From Trichomonas vaginalis G3 (lineage: Eukaryota; Parabasalia; Trichomonadida; Trichomonadidae): a stretch of 64,000 bases of DNA. The stretch is taken from contig NC_067203.1 of the NCBI RefSeq assembly GCF_026262505.1, forward strand, positions 21,991,411-22,055,410, read 5' to 3'. A program made the position numbers and the translations under genes. Under the pieces are notes generated by a model. The model was given only the letters and a program-made list of their open reading frames with translations. It was not told the DNA's origin and made no database searches. Below, piece after piece: positions 27,008 to 37,774 of the stretch. Numbering within the stretch: position 1 is the stretch's first letter; each line of letters begins with the position of its first letter.

Positions 27008-27649
27008 ATGAGAAGCAAATCCATCTTAGCTGGTGCCGTTAATGTTCCAATTGAACCAACATCAAATGTTGACTCACGAACGACAAACAATATTGTCATA
27101 AAGAACTATAGTTCAGAGTGTTTGAAAGAAAAAGAACCAGAACTTAAGTCGGGACCTTCGGTCTTGGAGCATGGCGCCGTGAATTTAAACACAGCTTCAA
27201 ACGCTAACGCTACATCAGATGTTAGGTTAGAGTATCCACCACTGGACCAAATTCTTTCAAGAGAAGCCAACGACAACCCTTACACAAATGTTCAAACAAA
27301 TCCTTCAGATAACGTAGACCATTACCTTCTTCAGTTATACCAAACAATTTTACTCAAAGACGATAAGAAGCTTTTGACAAATCTTATAAGCAAGAACCAA
27401 ATAATTCTAACAAAGGAGGACCTTGAAAATGTTATCTCACGAATAACAGGGAAACAATGTGTCATTGACTATCTCGACCCTGAAATCGAATGCTGTGGTC
27501 AAACGCCACCATTCATGAAAATAGGTAACATCTGCATCATTGAAACACCAGGAACTACAGGAGTTGAGTTTAAGTATAAATATTCGAACGAGTATACAAA
27601 ACTTTCAACAGAATATAAACTTTGCTTGAAATATGTTTTAGTAAATTAA
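27008..27649 (+). CDS. Hypothetical Polinton B protein with acidic N-half
   Basis: A 213-residue protein. The N-terminal half is Asn/Ser/Thr-rich and disordered. The C-terminal half has a helix pair (DNVDHYLLQLYQTILLKDDK) and a Cys pair (IECCGQTPPFM) before strands (VEFKYKYSNEYTK). It could be an adaptor or protease-like virion protein, but no catalytic set was found. It ends four bases into the convergent gene at 27646. Confidence 0.45.
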   Translation: MRSKSILAGAVNVPIEPTSNVDSRTTNNIVIKNYSSECLKEKEPELKSGPSVLEHGAVNLNTASNANATSDVRLEYPPLDQILSREANDNPYTNVQTNPSDNVDHYLLQLYQTILLKDDKKLLTNLISKNQIILTKEDLENVISRITGKQCVIDYLDPEIECCGQTPPFMKIGNICIIETPGTTGVEFKYKYSNEYTKLSTEYKLCLKYVLVN

Positions 27650-27885
27650 AGCAATTTGTAATATCTATCCAAAACTTCTTCAACAGTATCGAACTCATCT
27701 TCATAATGCAAACCTAATCTTATTGACTTGGTGCAGTTTTCACTAACACAATATTTTTCTGTTCTCTTGACTGACATAACTAACTCATTTGTTTCATCAA
27801 ACAGCAACAACCAAAGTTCATGACCTAATACATAACATTCATACTTTATATTTTTAGCTCTGAGTTCTCTTGTAAGCTGTTGCAT
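27646..27885 (-). CDS. 79-residue hypothetical protein
   Basis: A small soluble protein with an alternating strand/turn pattern (KYECYVLGHELWLLLFDETN) and a Cys pair (KYCVSENC). It overlaps the start of the next minus-strand gene's 3' end by about 40 bases. That fits compact viral packing. It resembles the terminal small proteins in size and in its Asp/Glu-rich end, but no clear homology is seen. Function unknown. Confidence 0.4.
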   Translation of the reverse strand: MQQLTRELRAKNIKYECYVLGHELWLLLFDETNELVMSVKRTEKYCVSENCTKSIRLGLHYEDEFDTVEEVLDRYYKLL

Positions 27886-28622
27886 TTAATATTTTCTAAA
27901 AAGTCAACTTCAACAGTCATTCGCATTGGTGCCTTCAGTTCTACAGGCTCTCCTTGAAAGTCAACAAGTCTGAATTGCATGTCTTTCAAATTATGAGGAC
28001 TAATGCGAACCCATTTACCTAAATGAGTTGCTATGACAGGAACGTTTGGAATGAACATTGAATTGACTGCATAACAGAAGGATTTATATTCTACTGAACC
28101 TTTACTATTAACTCCTGAAATGCCTGTGACATTAGCTATTTTAAACTCAATGTATAAACAATTACCATAACATACGTATGGAACAGATTTCATCTCAATT
28201 GTTTTGTCAACACTTTTCAAAGGAAATGTCATATGGTATGCACCCAAAAGAAGTTGTACTCTATGACTCATTCTTGGTATCTTAAACTCCTTCACATAAC
28301 TGAACTTCAAAACTCCTGCAATAAGTTTAACATTCATTAAGTTTTCTTCGTTATCCTTGTTTATTGTAGTATTTATGAGAGCATTTAACACTCCAGCTAA
28401 TGTTTCCATCTTATATTCTACATTATTGTGAAATCTTATTTCGTGCTTCTTTCCATCTATTTCAATCTCCATGAAATCTGTTTCATCTGTTATAACGAAT
28501 GAAGCGATAGTATTGAAGTCAACCATTCTGAATGCAAGCGCCTCATTCTGTAGACCTAAGTTTGTTTGTAGCTTTACTGTCCCGTATTCGTTTGGGTCTG
28601 CACTTTGCAAATAGAACAACAT
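27846..28622 (-). CDS. Putative penton-like jelly-roll capsid protein of B
   Basis: About 258 residues from the ATG at 28622, chosen because TATTTTAATGAGAATAAA precedes it as in the virion-block genes; an in-frame ATG at 28655 is also possible. It is strand-rich throughout. Its C-terminal region (PHNLKDMQFRLVDFQGEPVE) followed by a basic/hydrophobic strand pair has the form seen at the end of penton/minor capsid and fibre-anchor proteins. It lies divergently beside the fibre gene, which fits a penton that holds the fibre. This is inference from layout. Confidence 0.45.
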   Translation of the reverse strand: MLFYLQSADPNEYGTVKLQTNLGLQNEALAFRMVDFNTIASFVITDETDFMEIEIDGKKHEIRFHNNVEYKMETLAGVLNALINTTINKDNEENLMNVKLIAGVLKFSYVKEFKIPRMSHRVQLLLGAYHMTFPLKSVDKTIEMKSVPYVCYGNCLYIEFKIANVTGISGVNSKGSVEYKSFCYAVNSMFIPNVPVIATHLGKWVRISPHNLKDMQFRLVDFQGEPVELKAPMRMTVEVDFLENIKCNSLQENSELKI

Positions 28623-28913
28623 TTTATTCTCATTAAAATATGAGTATAGCTGCATATGCGTATGAAGCTGATAGAGCTAAACGTTTATATTTTGGTCAAT
28701 ACTCTCTCACACTTACTGACAAATATATTGTTATCACTGATGGAAATACTGAGAAATACATAACATGGAAGGACTATGAAAAGTTTGACCCTATTTTAAC
28801 TCCATGTACTATGTCATTCTAGAGATGTGAAAACTTAAATTTTATAATCCCTGGGATGCACTTTCTTCGATTTTTTTAAAATTTTTGGGATAAATTTTGA
28901 CATCTTTTTTTTT

Positions 28914-29009
28914 GCTGGCGACCCCACCCGTTCACAAAAAAAATATCGAGCGAAGGGGGGTCGCCAGCAAAAATCGAAAATTTTTTTTGGTGAACGGGGG
29001 GTCGCCAGC
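28914..29009. repeat. One left arm with two competing right arms (GC-rich hairpins)
   Basis: GCTGGCGACCCCACCCGTTCAC at 28914-28935 can pair with the inner arm GGGGGGTCGCCAGC (28955-28968) or, over a longer length, with GTGAACGGGGGGTCGCCAGC (28990-29009). The GGCGACCCC core also occurs at 10737 and 10791. Confidence 0.85.
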
Positions 29010-29063
29010 GAGAACCTTAAAAATAAACTTCAGAAAAAAAATCTAAAAAGAAAAAAACGAAAA

Positions 29064-29130
29064 GGCCCTGGGGTCGAACTGGGGAACTTAAGGCTTATAC
29101 TATGACTCTTACCACTGAACTATATTATCT
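29064..29130 (-). other. tRNA-like segment with Pol III A and B boxes
   Basis: On the minus strand, TAGTTCAGTGG (29112-29122) fits the A box and GTTCGACCC (29071-29079) fits the B box. The spacing is only two bases short of canonical, and a seven-T run follows (29051-29057). The D arm pairs, but the acceptor, anticodon and T arms do not pair well, so it is not a convincing functional tRNA. It may be a degenerate tRNA or a Pol III retroposon head. Confidence 0.4.
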
Positions 29131-29407
29131 GTGGATCGGTGCTTTATAAATTGTAAATATAAAGATTATCATAACGAATTAAAATATAAAATAATAAATA
29201 TTACTCTTATATATTATTAGATTTTAAATTACAAAATAATAATAACAAAAAAAATATTCATGACCGGAGGTTTTAATTAATGTTTAATGAAAGAGAACGA
29301 TTCATTATAAATTATTGAATGTTAAATTGTTGTAAAAACACATTGAAATATTTGTGAAGAAAATGGCTATTTAATATTGAAAAATAAATAATAACAAAAT
29401 GTTTATT

Positions 29408-31398
29408 TCATTTAGTTGCCATTAAGATATGACGGCTATTTAACAAGTTTTTCTTGGATCTTAACCGCCTAACGTTCAAAATTAACCTTTGTGCTTTGAT
29501 ATTACGTTCACATGTTGCCTCCGAAGGAGATGAACATAACAAGCGTAATGCTATTTCCGCAAGGATGGATTTTTCTCCAATTCTATGCGAGATCTCTTCC
29601 CAAGCATAATTTTGTGCCTCGTCCATCAGATCGTTCTCAAAGATGTCTGATTCCTTATTGATGAACGTATTATATAACGAGAGTACAAGCGTTTTTTGTC
29701 TTTCGTTCAATCGGAATTGAACCAAAATGCGCTTGAGGTAATCTTTAGCTGCTGTTAGATCATTTTCGGCAGTCTGATGATTATCCTCGCGTACATCTTG
29801 CAATGTAAGCCTAAGTTGATCATCAGATTCGACAATTCTACGAAATGTGCCTTCATCTGTTACATCAATTACAGCGTTTGTGTTACCTTCCTCAAAAATA
29901 GAATCCATGTAAATGTCCTGTAAATCTTCTGCCGGATTTTATCAGGAATATGCTCACTTTGAAAGGAACTCAAGGGATCGGCCAAATCTTCTACTTCTTC
30001 GTTTTTAACAAACTTTCTATGGAAGTAGAACCTTCCTCTCGGCGTGAGAGAGAATGCCAAACACCATAGCCCACCAAAGTCAGAGTCCAAGGTATAGCTA
30101 TCCAATGAAGATGCCAAGATGGATCCGAATGCATTATGCAAATTGGATGTCAAAAGATTGAGAGCTGATATGGCTTTACGAAGCCAAATGTAACAATTTG
30201 CCAACAATGCCTTATCCGATTCGAATACTAAGATTAGCTTTTTAAGAACAGCTAAACAATCTTTCAATTGTACGATTTTATCGTGATCTACATTTATATA
30301 TTGCTTGATTTTGTTTTCGTACTTAAGAATAAAGACACATATATTATAGTCATATATCCATCTGGTGGATACATGCTGTGGACATTGTGCACCTATATCG
30401 TCAGCATGAATGCGACAAAGTTCTGCAATTCTGTGCACATCCTTTACTAAACTTTGTAACTGGTTGTTCTTGCCAGCAATATATTGATAGCTGTTGTGGA
30501 TTCTGTGACACAAACAGGGAATAAGCAATATCTTGTAGTATTTTGGATCTCTGTCATGATAGAATGAATCATTCCAAGTATCTTTGAAGCATTTTAACTG
30601 TGCTGGTCCTCCGTCAACTACCACACTACCTATCTTGACTTTCCTAATGTCAATTCTGTTAAATCCTGCTGTTATTGCGGATTTATAATCCTGACTTGTC
30701 TGGCCATCCTTCATATCTATCGCCTCTACTGGGTATGGCTTCATTTGCTCCAACGGATTTGTTAAGACAAAATCAAGATTGTGGTAATCATGTGTCTTGC
30801 CTTCATCGATGGCGACACAAGTGTATGCTTTTTTGGCGAATTCGAGAACTTTAGCAAGGTGTATGCTGTTAGCAATAGCAATCATTCTATTTCGGATCTC
30901 ATCACGTGTAATAGGCTTATATAATTTGTCAGCAAGTTTTTCCGGATTGATATTAGCTGACTGAAGTTGTTTGTATTTGTTCATCATTTGATATATTGTG
31001 AACATAATGAAAATCTTTGCAACATGCGTGAATTCTGGGGATGCAAATGTGTCTAAGGCAAGGTTGAACTTACCGGTAAAAATGGTCATTTCATCGTATA
31101 CATTCGATAAATCCAACATTGGATCATTTGGCTGTTTACCTTTATTGTAGTAGTCAAGTAATGTTTGCTGCGATAATGCTTCTCCGGCCTGACATGTGTG
31201 AACATGAGTCTTAAGCCAGTTTTTATAATGATCCTCCCTTTGTTCTTGCATTGAACACCGGCAAACTACGCCATCAGATCGTGTCACAAGTTCATTGCAT
31301 TTTACATACCACTTGGGACTACCTTCATGTTTATATCGCATGTAAACATGTTGTTTCGTTTCAAGATCGGGATATGTTGTGAACCCGACTTCTTTCAT
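29408..31398 (-). pseudogene. hAT transposase, one frame change
   Basis: The N-terminal half has Cys/His residues for a BED-like finger (WYVKCNELV...CRCSM...HVHTC). The catalytic region has YTCVAIDEGKTHDYH (first Asp), SVVVDGGPAQLKCF (second Asp), CLCHRIHNSY and VSTRWIYDYN. The C-terminal part has the hAT dimerisation signature (SSPSEATCERNIKAQRLIL). Two open frames of 509 and 166 codons overlap at 29869-29908 in different registers, so there is one frame change. Otherwise it is complete, and close to the usual 600-700 residues. Confidence 0.85.
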
Positions 31399-34395
31399 TA
31401 ATGAAGTGATTTCTTAAGTTGAATAAAAACAAATTTGATTGAAATTCATACAAAATTTTTTATCATTATTATTTAAGATGCTTTTTTATGTTGAATTGTT
31501 AATTTTTTTATTTCCACCTGGGATATTTTGAATTGGGCTAGCCCAATCCCACCTCTCAATTTTCTCTCAACTGGGCAATGGGGATCCCATATAAAATGTA
31601 TTGTAACAAAATTTTACATGCATAATATAGTACAATTAAACAACATTCTAAAAATATTAAATTCACATCATTTACTTGAAGATTTTATATTTTCAACAAA
31701 AATTAATACAATAATTACATTAAATTGAAGAGATTTATAATAATTATTATAAATTAAAATATTATTACTCATTAATTTGTTGAAATATTGCATTTTAGTG
31801 GTAAAAATTAAAATTTAAGTTTACATAGAGAAAAAATTTTAAATTCCAAAAAAAATTCAATTGGGATAACGATAGGGACAAAAATTTAGAATCCCCATAT
31901 GCTTGGGATAAAATCACATGACTAGTCATTCATTGTAAATGGTGAAATCGTCATGAAGAACGACACAACTGTTTATAGGTCTGTATATGAAGCTCTTGAA
32001 AGCATTCTTAACTTCAATCCTTCAGGGTTCGATACAAAAACAACTCCTTCGACAATGCCATTCATTGTAAATGGTGAAATTGTGTCAAAAAATAATGAAA
32101 CAGTGTATAAGTCAGTGTATGAGGCGCTGAACTATATGCTTCATTTCAATCCTTCTGGTTTTGACCCACAAATAACTTCATGTACTATGCCATTCATTGT
32201 AAATGGTGAAATCGTCATGAAGAACGACACAACTGTCTCAAAGTCTGTTCGTGATATTTTAGACTACTTGCTTCATTTGGGTCCTACAGGATTTGACCCA
32301 TATACAACTCAATGTCAAGTACCATTCATAAACGACTCAGCAGAAATAAAACTCAAAACGTCAACAGTAGATGAAGCAATTGCTGACTCATTGACAAAAC
32401 TTCTTGATATAATAATGAGGTTCAATACATTCAAAACAACATATGAAACCTTTAAGAAAAATTATGACGATTTCTTTAAAATTACATACATCGAGCCTTC
32501 TGCTCCTCAAACACCAGACTATGCATGCCTTAAAATAAAGGCTGCACGGACACAAGTTAGAACATTGACTTTTGACGGAGATAATATCGTTAGAGACGTT
32601 ACACCTGGAGACACATTACTTACGAAAGAATACTTAAAAAGTCATATCAGTGATTTTGTGAAAGTAGAACAAAGTGGAGCAGGTAAGAGTTGGTTAGGGT
32701 GGTTGTTTACTTCATTTTCATCAGGTGTAACAACTGCATCTCTTATAACCATGCAAAGTGAGATAGATGCACTCTGGGCTTTTCTTGGTGGCATAGATAG
32801 CATAAAGTTTTATGTTGAGTTTGCTAAATTACATGGAAATACAGGAAGTTTCTTTGACGGTCTCAAAAATTTATGGGGTAAAGTAACATATAATACAAAG
32901 AAACTAACTAACTGGGCACTCAAACGTAAAAATATGTTCGACGGACTTGCTTACAACCCTCGTCTCGGAATTATTGAACCAATTAATTTACATCCTTTAA
33001 TGGCAGCAAGAGATTTAGATGAAGGAGGACAAGTGGTTCAAACAATTGTTGAAAATCTACTGAATATATATCCTGAGTTTAAAGAAGTTTTAACAGCAAC
33101 AAACACAACAATTCGTGAAAACAGTATAGCGTTTAACACTGAAGATAATATTTTAGACTATATGTTCGTTGTTTTAGGTCAGTTAGCTAAGACAATAAAA
33201 GAGAAAGGTATTGACTCAGTCATAACAGTTGAAGATGTAATGTTAAGAAAGACTTTTGACTCATTGTTTCAAGAACCAAAAGAAGTAGTTAGTCTTTATG
33301 AAGTTTTGAACGCAATGCTGACAAAAATAAATGAAAGTGACACTGGTAACATAAGTGAAGCAAAAGTTGTTGAACTTCTTTCACAAAAAGCAGATAAAAA
33401 CCACGTTCATTATATAACTTCAGACGAACAGATTATAACGGACTACCATGGATATTTAACACGAAGTGATGAAGCGAAGACAAAAAATGTTAATGAAAGA
33501 AGATATAAATACATTCGTGTTAAAGGTTATGACATAAGCTGTACTGTACAGTATGATGTAGCTAAAGCACCAGAAGCATTTGGTTATACCGGTGAAATTT
33601 ATGCCTCTACTTTCAATGTTAACGGTGTATTAGTTGAACCAAGATTTACATTGAGAGTTAAGGCAAAAATAACTTTTGAAGATGCTATTAAAAGTAAAGC
33701 TGACAAAGTTGAACTCGAAGCAATGAACAAAGTTTTGAAATCTCATAAACACAACATCTCCGATATAAATGAACTTCTTCTGAAAGCAGATGTTGACAAC
33801 AAAGCTGACAAAGAATATGTAGACGATGCAATAGTAAAAGAAGAAGAAAGAGCTAACAATGCTTATGCAACAAAAGAACATACTCATCCTGAACTAGCAG
33901 ACAAAACATATGTTGACAATAAAATGTCAAGTGAAGTGACAAGAGCTGAAAATGAATATTCTAAAAAGACTCATATACATTATATTAACCAAATACCAAG
34001 TCTTAAGGAAACATTAGAGACAAAAGCAGATAAGACTCATACACATACCATTGCAAATATTACAAACTTACAAGAAACCTTAAACAGGAAAGTGACGTTG
34101 GACATACACATACCATTGCAAATATTACAACTTACAAGAAACCTTAAACAGGAAAAGTGACGTTGGACATACACATACCATTGCAAATATTACAAACTTA
34201 CAAGAAACCTTAAACAGGAAAAGTGACGTTGGACATACACATTCTATATCTGAAATAACAGACTTAAACGTTAGCCTTGAAAAGAAAGCAGATAAAACAT
34301 ATGTCAATGAAATATACCAAAGTTTGATAGGAACAACAAAAAATATTGAAACTATTGTTGGTGACTTTTCTGTCAATGAAGAAAACTCAGAATAA

Positions 34396-35664
34396 CAGTT
34401 TCAATACTTTTCTCCTTAATTCATAAGCTTCTGTATATTATTATTGCTCAATGATGCTATTACGAGTAACCCTAACTCGAACAAACAATTTCTCGTAATT
34501 TCAATTTTATGATTTAATATTTGAAGCTACATCTATTAGTATCTTGACTAGATTACTCTTCTCCTCAATCATAATGCAATATGAGTAATTATTTTTCTTT
34601 TTGTAACTGTTATCCGACAAATTTTAATGATTACTAATTTAATTAGTAATTAGATTATATCTTGTTTGTAGTGATTGAGTAAATGATCTCATTTCTTTTA
34701 AATCTTTGATTATCGGCTTGAAATTATTTTTCATTAATTTGTTTTACCTCTAATATGTTACAGATCATGTGAATGATTTGCTTATTGATAATATAATATG
34801 TTTCAGATAGATAATTGGTTACATTAGTTGTAAATCATTAAAATAAAACGGACTTTATAAATTTTCTCTATTATGAGTTAAATATTTATTAATTGCATTA
34901 TACAATCTAATTTTAAAAGAAAGATTAAATTATGTAAAAATAAGAGTAGATCGAAAAACATCTAAATGAAAGAAGCGTATTTTTATGATAATATTAATTA
35001 GGAACCTGTTATGTTTGTGTTTTTAGTGTATAAAATGTATCAATTATAGGAAATAATACGCTCAAATTTAATTTATTAAATTTAATATACGCACATCCAT
35101 AAGTTATGCTATTTTTTCTATTTATTTTGTTCTAAAATTCTAAATATTTTTTTTTCATAACATAAAATATGATGTCTAGTCTCATTTACATAACAATATG
35201 CCTTAGAATAGGTTTTTTATTCTTTTTGTCACTTTAAATTAAGAATAAAAAGATAATTTAAATTGAATATTTGCGATTATTCTCACTAATGCTGCTTCCT
35301 CTTTTATTAGGTAGACAACAAAAAGTTAGCCTTGGACTCCCATATCAGATTTTTGATTGGTTGCGTATATAATGAGCTGGGATTGATAGACGAAAACCCA
35401 GTGAGAAAATTTTTGACGCCCAAAAAACTTAATACATCAATTTTAAAATTATGAGAAAGTATCTAAAAGGTCATAAATACATTTTTTCATGATGCAGGAC
35501 TACATGGCTCCATTAACATCTTTATGGAGGAATCTAATTCTAACAATTGTCAAAAAAATAAAAATTTCTCTTCAATATCATTTTGAAGATGATTTTTGGT
35601 ATAAAAAAAATCTTTTGATAGAAACAAATTTAATAACATACAAGGTGTGGGACGTATTAAAATC
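34396..35664. other. AT-rich spacer right of Polinton B
   Basis: No intact gene. A short frame at 34420-34512 reads LLLLNDAITSNPNSNKQFLV, which looks like one armadillo-type helix pair and could be part of the ARM-like gene cut at 23393. No Polinton terminal repeat is present. The rest is AT-rich, with the 3' end of the next gene at 35665. Confidence 0.4.
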
Positions 35665-37140
35665 TCACTTTTTCTTCTTTGAAGCAATAACACTCAAAAA
35701 TCGATTTCCATATTTTTTCAATTTTGGATCTAAGTCAGGTTGTTTGAAAAACTTTGGCAATTTCTTTTGTTTGAACATAGAAGCGCACTTAGAATGCTTT
35801 GCAAGGTCTACTGATACTGATGCAGCTGCCGAAGATAAAGTATTTGGTTCTTTTATCAATCTGACGACAGTATCTACCATTTCGGACATCTCTCTAACGT
35901 AACAAACCCTTGACAAAGCATCAAGTACTCTTAAAGCTGACATTAAAGTATCAGCATCTTCGTTTTCAAGAACGGAAGAAAAATAGCTTCCAAGGAATCC
36001 ACTTTCGCTAAGTGATTGTACGAAGTCGGGAGTTAAAGGAAGTCTTCTTAAAATTATGCAAATAACTTCTGTCATTCCAACACTATTAGAAAGGAGTAAA
36101 CCGTTAAGTAAATCAACGGTTTTTGGCGTTTCTACAACAATCTGTCTTAAGTCTGTATGCAATAATATAATACATAACAATAACATTGTATTAATTGCAG
36201 TTGGAAGACCTCTTGTCATCCAATCTGGGTTCTGTAATAAATGCATCGCATTTCCTGTGTCTTGCGCTAATCCCATTAATATTAATGCAGCTCGATCGTC
36301 TTCTGCAGCAGCAATTACTAATGATTTCAATGTTTCCTCCATTTTACGAGTTTCTGATGTTGGAGGAAATCGTAGTATCAATGAGAGGGCGGCAGCTTTA
36401 ACAGGTCGTCTTCGAATATCTCTGGAAACTGCAGAGACAGGATAACCACATTCTGCGACTAAATCCCGATCTACATCGGCAATAGCGCATAATGCGTAGT
36501 AACATGTATTCAAAATCGCAACATTCGTTAAAGTTAACATATCACAAACGTATGTCCAGCAATGCTGGCTTCTTTGCTTCTTAAATGAAGGATAACGTGT
36601 CATTAGCCATACAAGAAGTGTCAGATAATCATCTGCACACTCCACTGCGCGAAAATAATCTGCTTTTCTAAATAGGATGTCAACCATTGGAAGAGGATCA
36701 TGAACTTCATCAAATTTTTGTGCAAATATGGCAATTAATGTAAGAACTTTACGTGGCTCTGTTTCTGCTAAAGGTTGAATTTGTGTTGCAATTCTTTCAT
36801 TGAAAATATCGGGAACTTCTGAAACAAGTATATAAAGTAGATCGAGTAGTTGCTGCTTGTATTCTTTTTGAGCAAAAGGAAGATATTCTATCATCCTTTC
36901 ACGAGCAAAAATCTCTATGTTTTCTTTATCATAAAAAGATTTGCAAATCGCGAGTAATATAGCATTTCCTGTTCGTGAGTGTATCCGTTTTTGAAAATGA
37001 TTTAGTAGATTAAAATAATAAGTTGGTAATTCCGATTTTAAGACTTTATATGGCGAAGATTTCAATTCTGTCATAAATTGTGGGTCCCGAGGAGTACTTA
37101 ATATCTGTAAATTTACATGGGTCTCCTCGCGAAATGACAT
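35665..37140 (-). CDS. Armadillo-like repeat protein
   Basis: A 491-residue cytoplasmic-type protein made of Leu/Ala-rich helices in repeating pairs (for example LLDLLYILVSEVPDIFNERI and AAALSLILRFPPTSETRKME), ending with a basic tail (LSVIASKKKK). No kinase, membrane or signal segment is seen. Such ARM/HEAT-like proteins are abundant in trichomonads, alone or as the tails of TKL kinases. An initiator-like TCAGTATTTTA lies about 35 bases upstream of the start. The function is probably protein-protein interaction. The gene looks intact. Confidence 0.7.
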   Translation of the reverse strand: MSFREETHVNLQILSTPRDPQFMTELKSSPYKVLKSELPTYYFNLLNHFQKRIHSRTGNAILLAICKSFYDKENIEIFARERMIEYLPFAQKEYKQQLLDLLYILVSEVPDIFNERIATQIQPLAETEPRKVLTLIAIFAQKFDEVHDPLPMVDILFRKADYFRAVECADDYLTLLVWLMTRYPSFKKQRSQHCWTYVCDMLTLTNVAILNTCYYALCAIADVDRDLVAECGYPVSAVSRDIRRRPVKAAALSLILRFPPTSETRKMEETLKSLVIAAAEDDRAALILMGLAQDTGNAMHLLQNPDWMTRGLPTAINTMLLLCIILLHTDLRQIVVETPKTVDLLNGLLLSNSVGMTEVICIILRRLPLTPDFVQSLSESGFLGSYFSSVLENEDADTLMSALRVLDALSRVCYVREMSEMVDTVVRLIKEPNTLSSAAASVSVDLAKHSKCASMFKQKKLPKFFKQPDLDPKLKKYGNRFLSVIASKKKK

Positions 37141-37774
37141 CTTTATCTTAAAAAAATCTTTAGTTCGGTAAAATACTGAAAGTCGTGTAAACTATTCAAT
37201 TAAACGCTCGAATTAACGGCGATGCGATATGAATTTTAATACTTAATAAGGCCTGAGCTTTTGTAGTGGCATAATGCGACCACTTGAGCAGCTATTACTC
37301 TTCTCACCTCATATAGACTCTTTTTAACTCAGTAAATATATCTTTAAACATTTAAAGAGACTATAAAGATTAGATGTATATATACTAACCTGTTTACTGC
37401 CTTGAGCCGAATCTTTCTGCGCTCTAATTAATTTCAATAATGGATAAATTTAAAATATATTTTCAAATATGAAAAGTCTATAATGCTATATCGAATATGC
37501 AGTCCATATTATTGAATTAGCTTCATTTGGGATAAGAGATTTTTTCCACCAACAGCCCTGATAATCAAATTAAAAAGAAAAGGAATTTTGAAGCAAGAGA
37601 TATCTCTTCTTTGCACTGTTTTTGAATGCACGAAGTTATTGTCCATAAAGCTTTAAATCAGCAATATTGAATGAATTTTGTTTAAGTTCATAAAAGTAAT
37701 TTGTAAGAATAGTATAGTCGAAAATAATATTTTCTTTGATAATATATCTAAATGTGATGACTTTAAATTTTTTA
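37141..37774. other. Intergenic region between divergent ARM and ankyrin genes
   Basis: AT-rich spacer with no open frame of note. It should hold the promoters of both genes. An initiator-like TTTCAGTATTTTAC lies on the minus strand near 37170; none was found for the ankyrin gene. Confidence 0.55.

Larger units (their letters stand above)
28820..31924 (-). mobile_element. hAT-family DNA transposon, 3105 bp, nested in Polinton B
   Basis: Terminal inverted repeats TAGAGATGTGA (28820-28830) and, inverted, TAGTCATGTGA (31914-31924) match at nine of eleven positions. They are bounded by the direct repeat GTCATTC at 28813-28819 and 31925-31931, a target duplication of seven bases (eight is usual for hAT). 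Subterminal TGGGAT/ATCCC motifs recur near both ends, plus a perfect palindrome ATTGGGCTAGCCCAAT at 31532-31547. The transposase is on the minus strand. The left interior holds hairpins and a tRNA-like segment that are odd for a hAT. Confidence 0.85.
23394..34395. mobile_element. Polinton/Maverick B, mostly intact genes, carrying a nested hAT
   Basis: The left edge is set by a 158-bp terminal repeat matching Polinton A. Genes are a terminal small protein, a pVI-like protein, capsid-like proteins, packaging ATPase and a long fibre gene. No polymerase or integrase and no right terminal repeat are seen, so the right part seems lost. Apart from the nested hAT insertion the genes look whole, so the copy looks young. 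It interrupts a host ARM-like gene. Without the hAT it is about 7.9 kb. Confidence 0.8.
28640..34395 (+). pseudogene. Long phage-like fibre gene of Polinton B, interrupted by a hAT transposon
   Basis: The gene starts at 28640 and is interrupted by the hAT at 28820-31924; it continues on the other side to 34395. Right of the hAT are three near-repeats of a block with CTMPFIVNGEI and a (Y/S)KSV(Y/R)(E/D)(A/I)L helix, a long middle with SGAGKSWLGWLFTSFS, then a shaft of KADKTHTHTIANITNLQETL-type units. The 45-bp shaft unit is locally repeated at 34020-34240. The end (TIVGDFSVNEENSE) lacks the collar domain of the C2 fibre. A virion-surface adhesive role is inferred. Confidence 0.65.

Noticed and set aside
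29064-29130. A functional tRNA gene
   Set aside because: The acceptor, anticodon and T stems do not pair and no plausible anticodon loop with T33 was found.
23394-34395. A right terminal repeat for Polinton B around 34400-35400
   Set aside because: I looked for the GTAAAGTGTCAAATTCAC and TTAAGGTTAAG parts of the 158-bp repeat and found no match.
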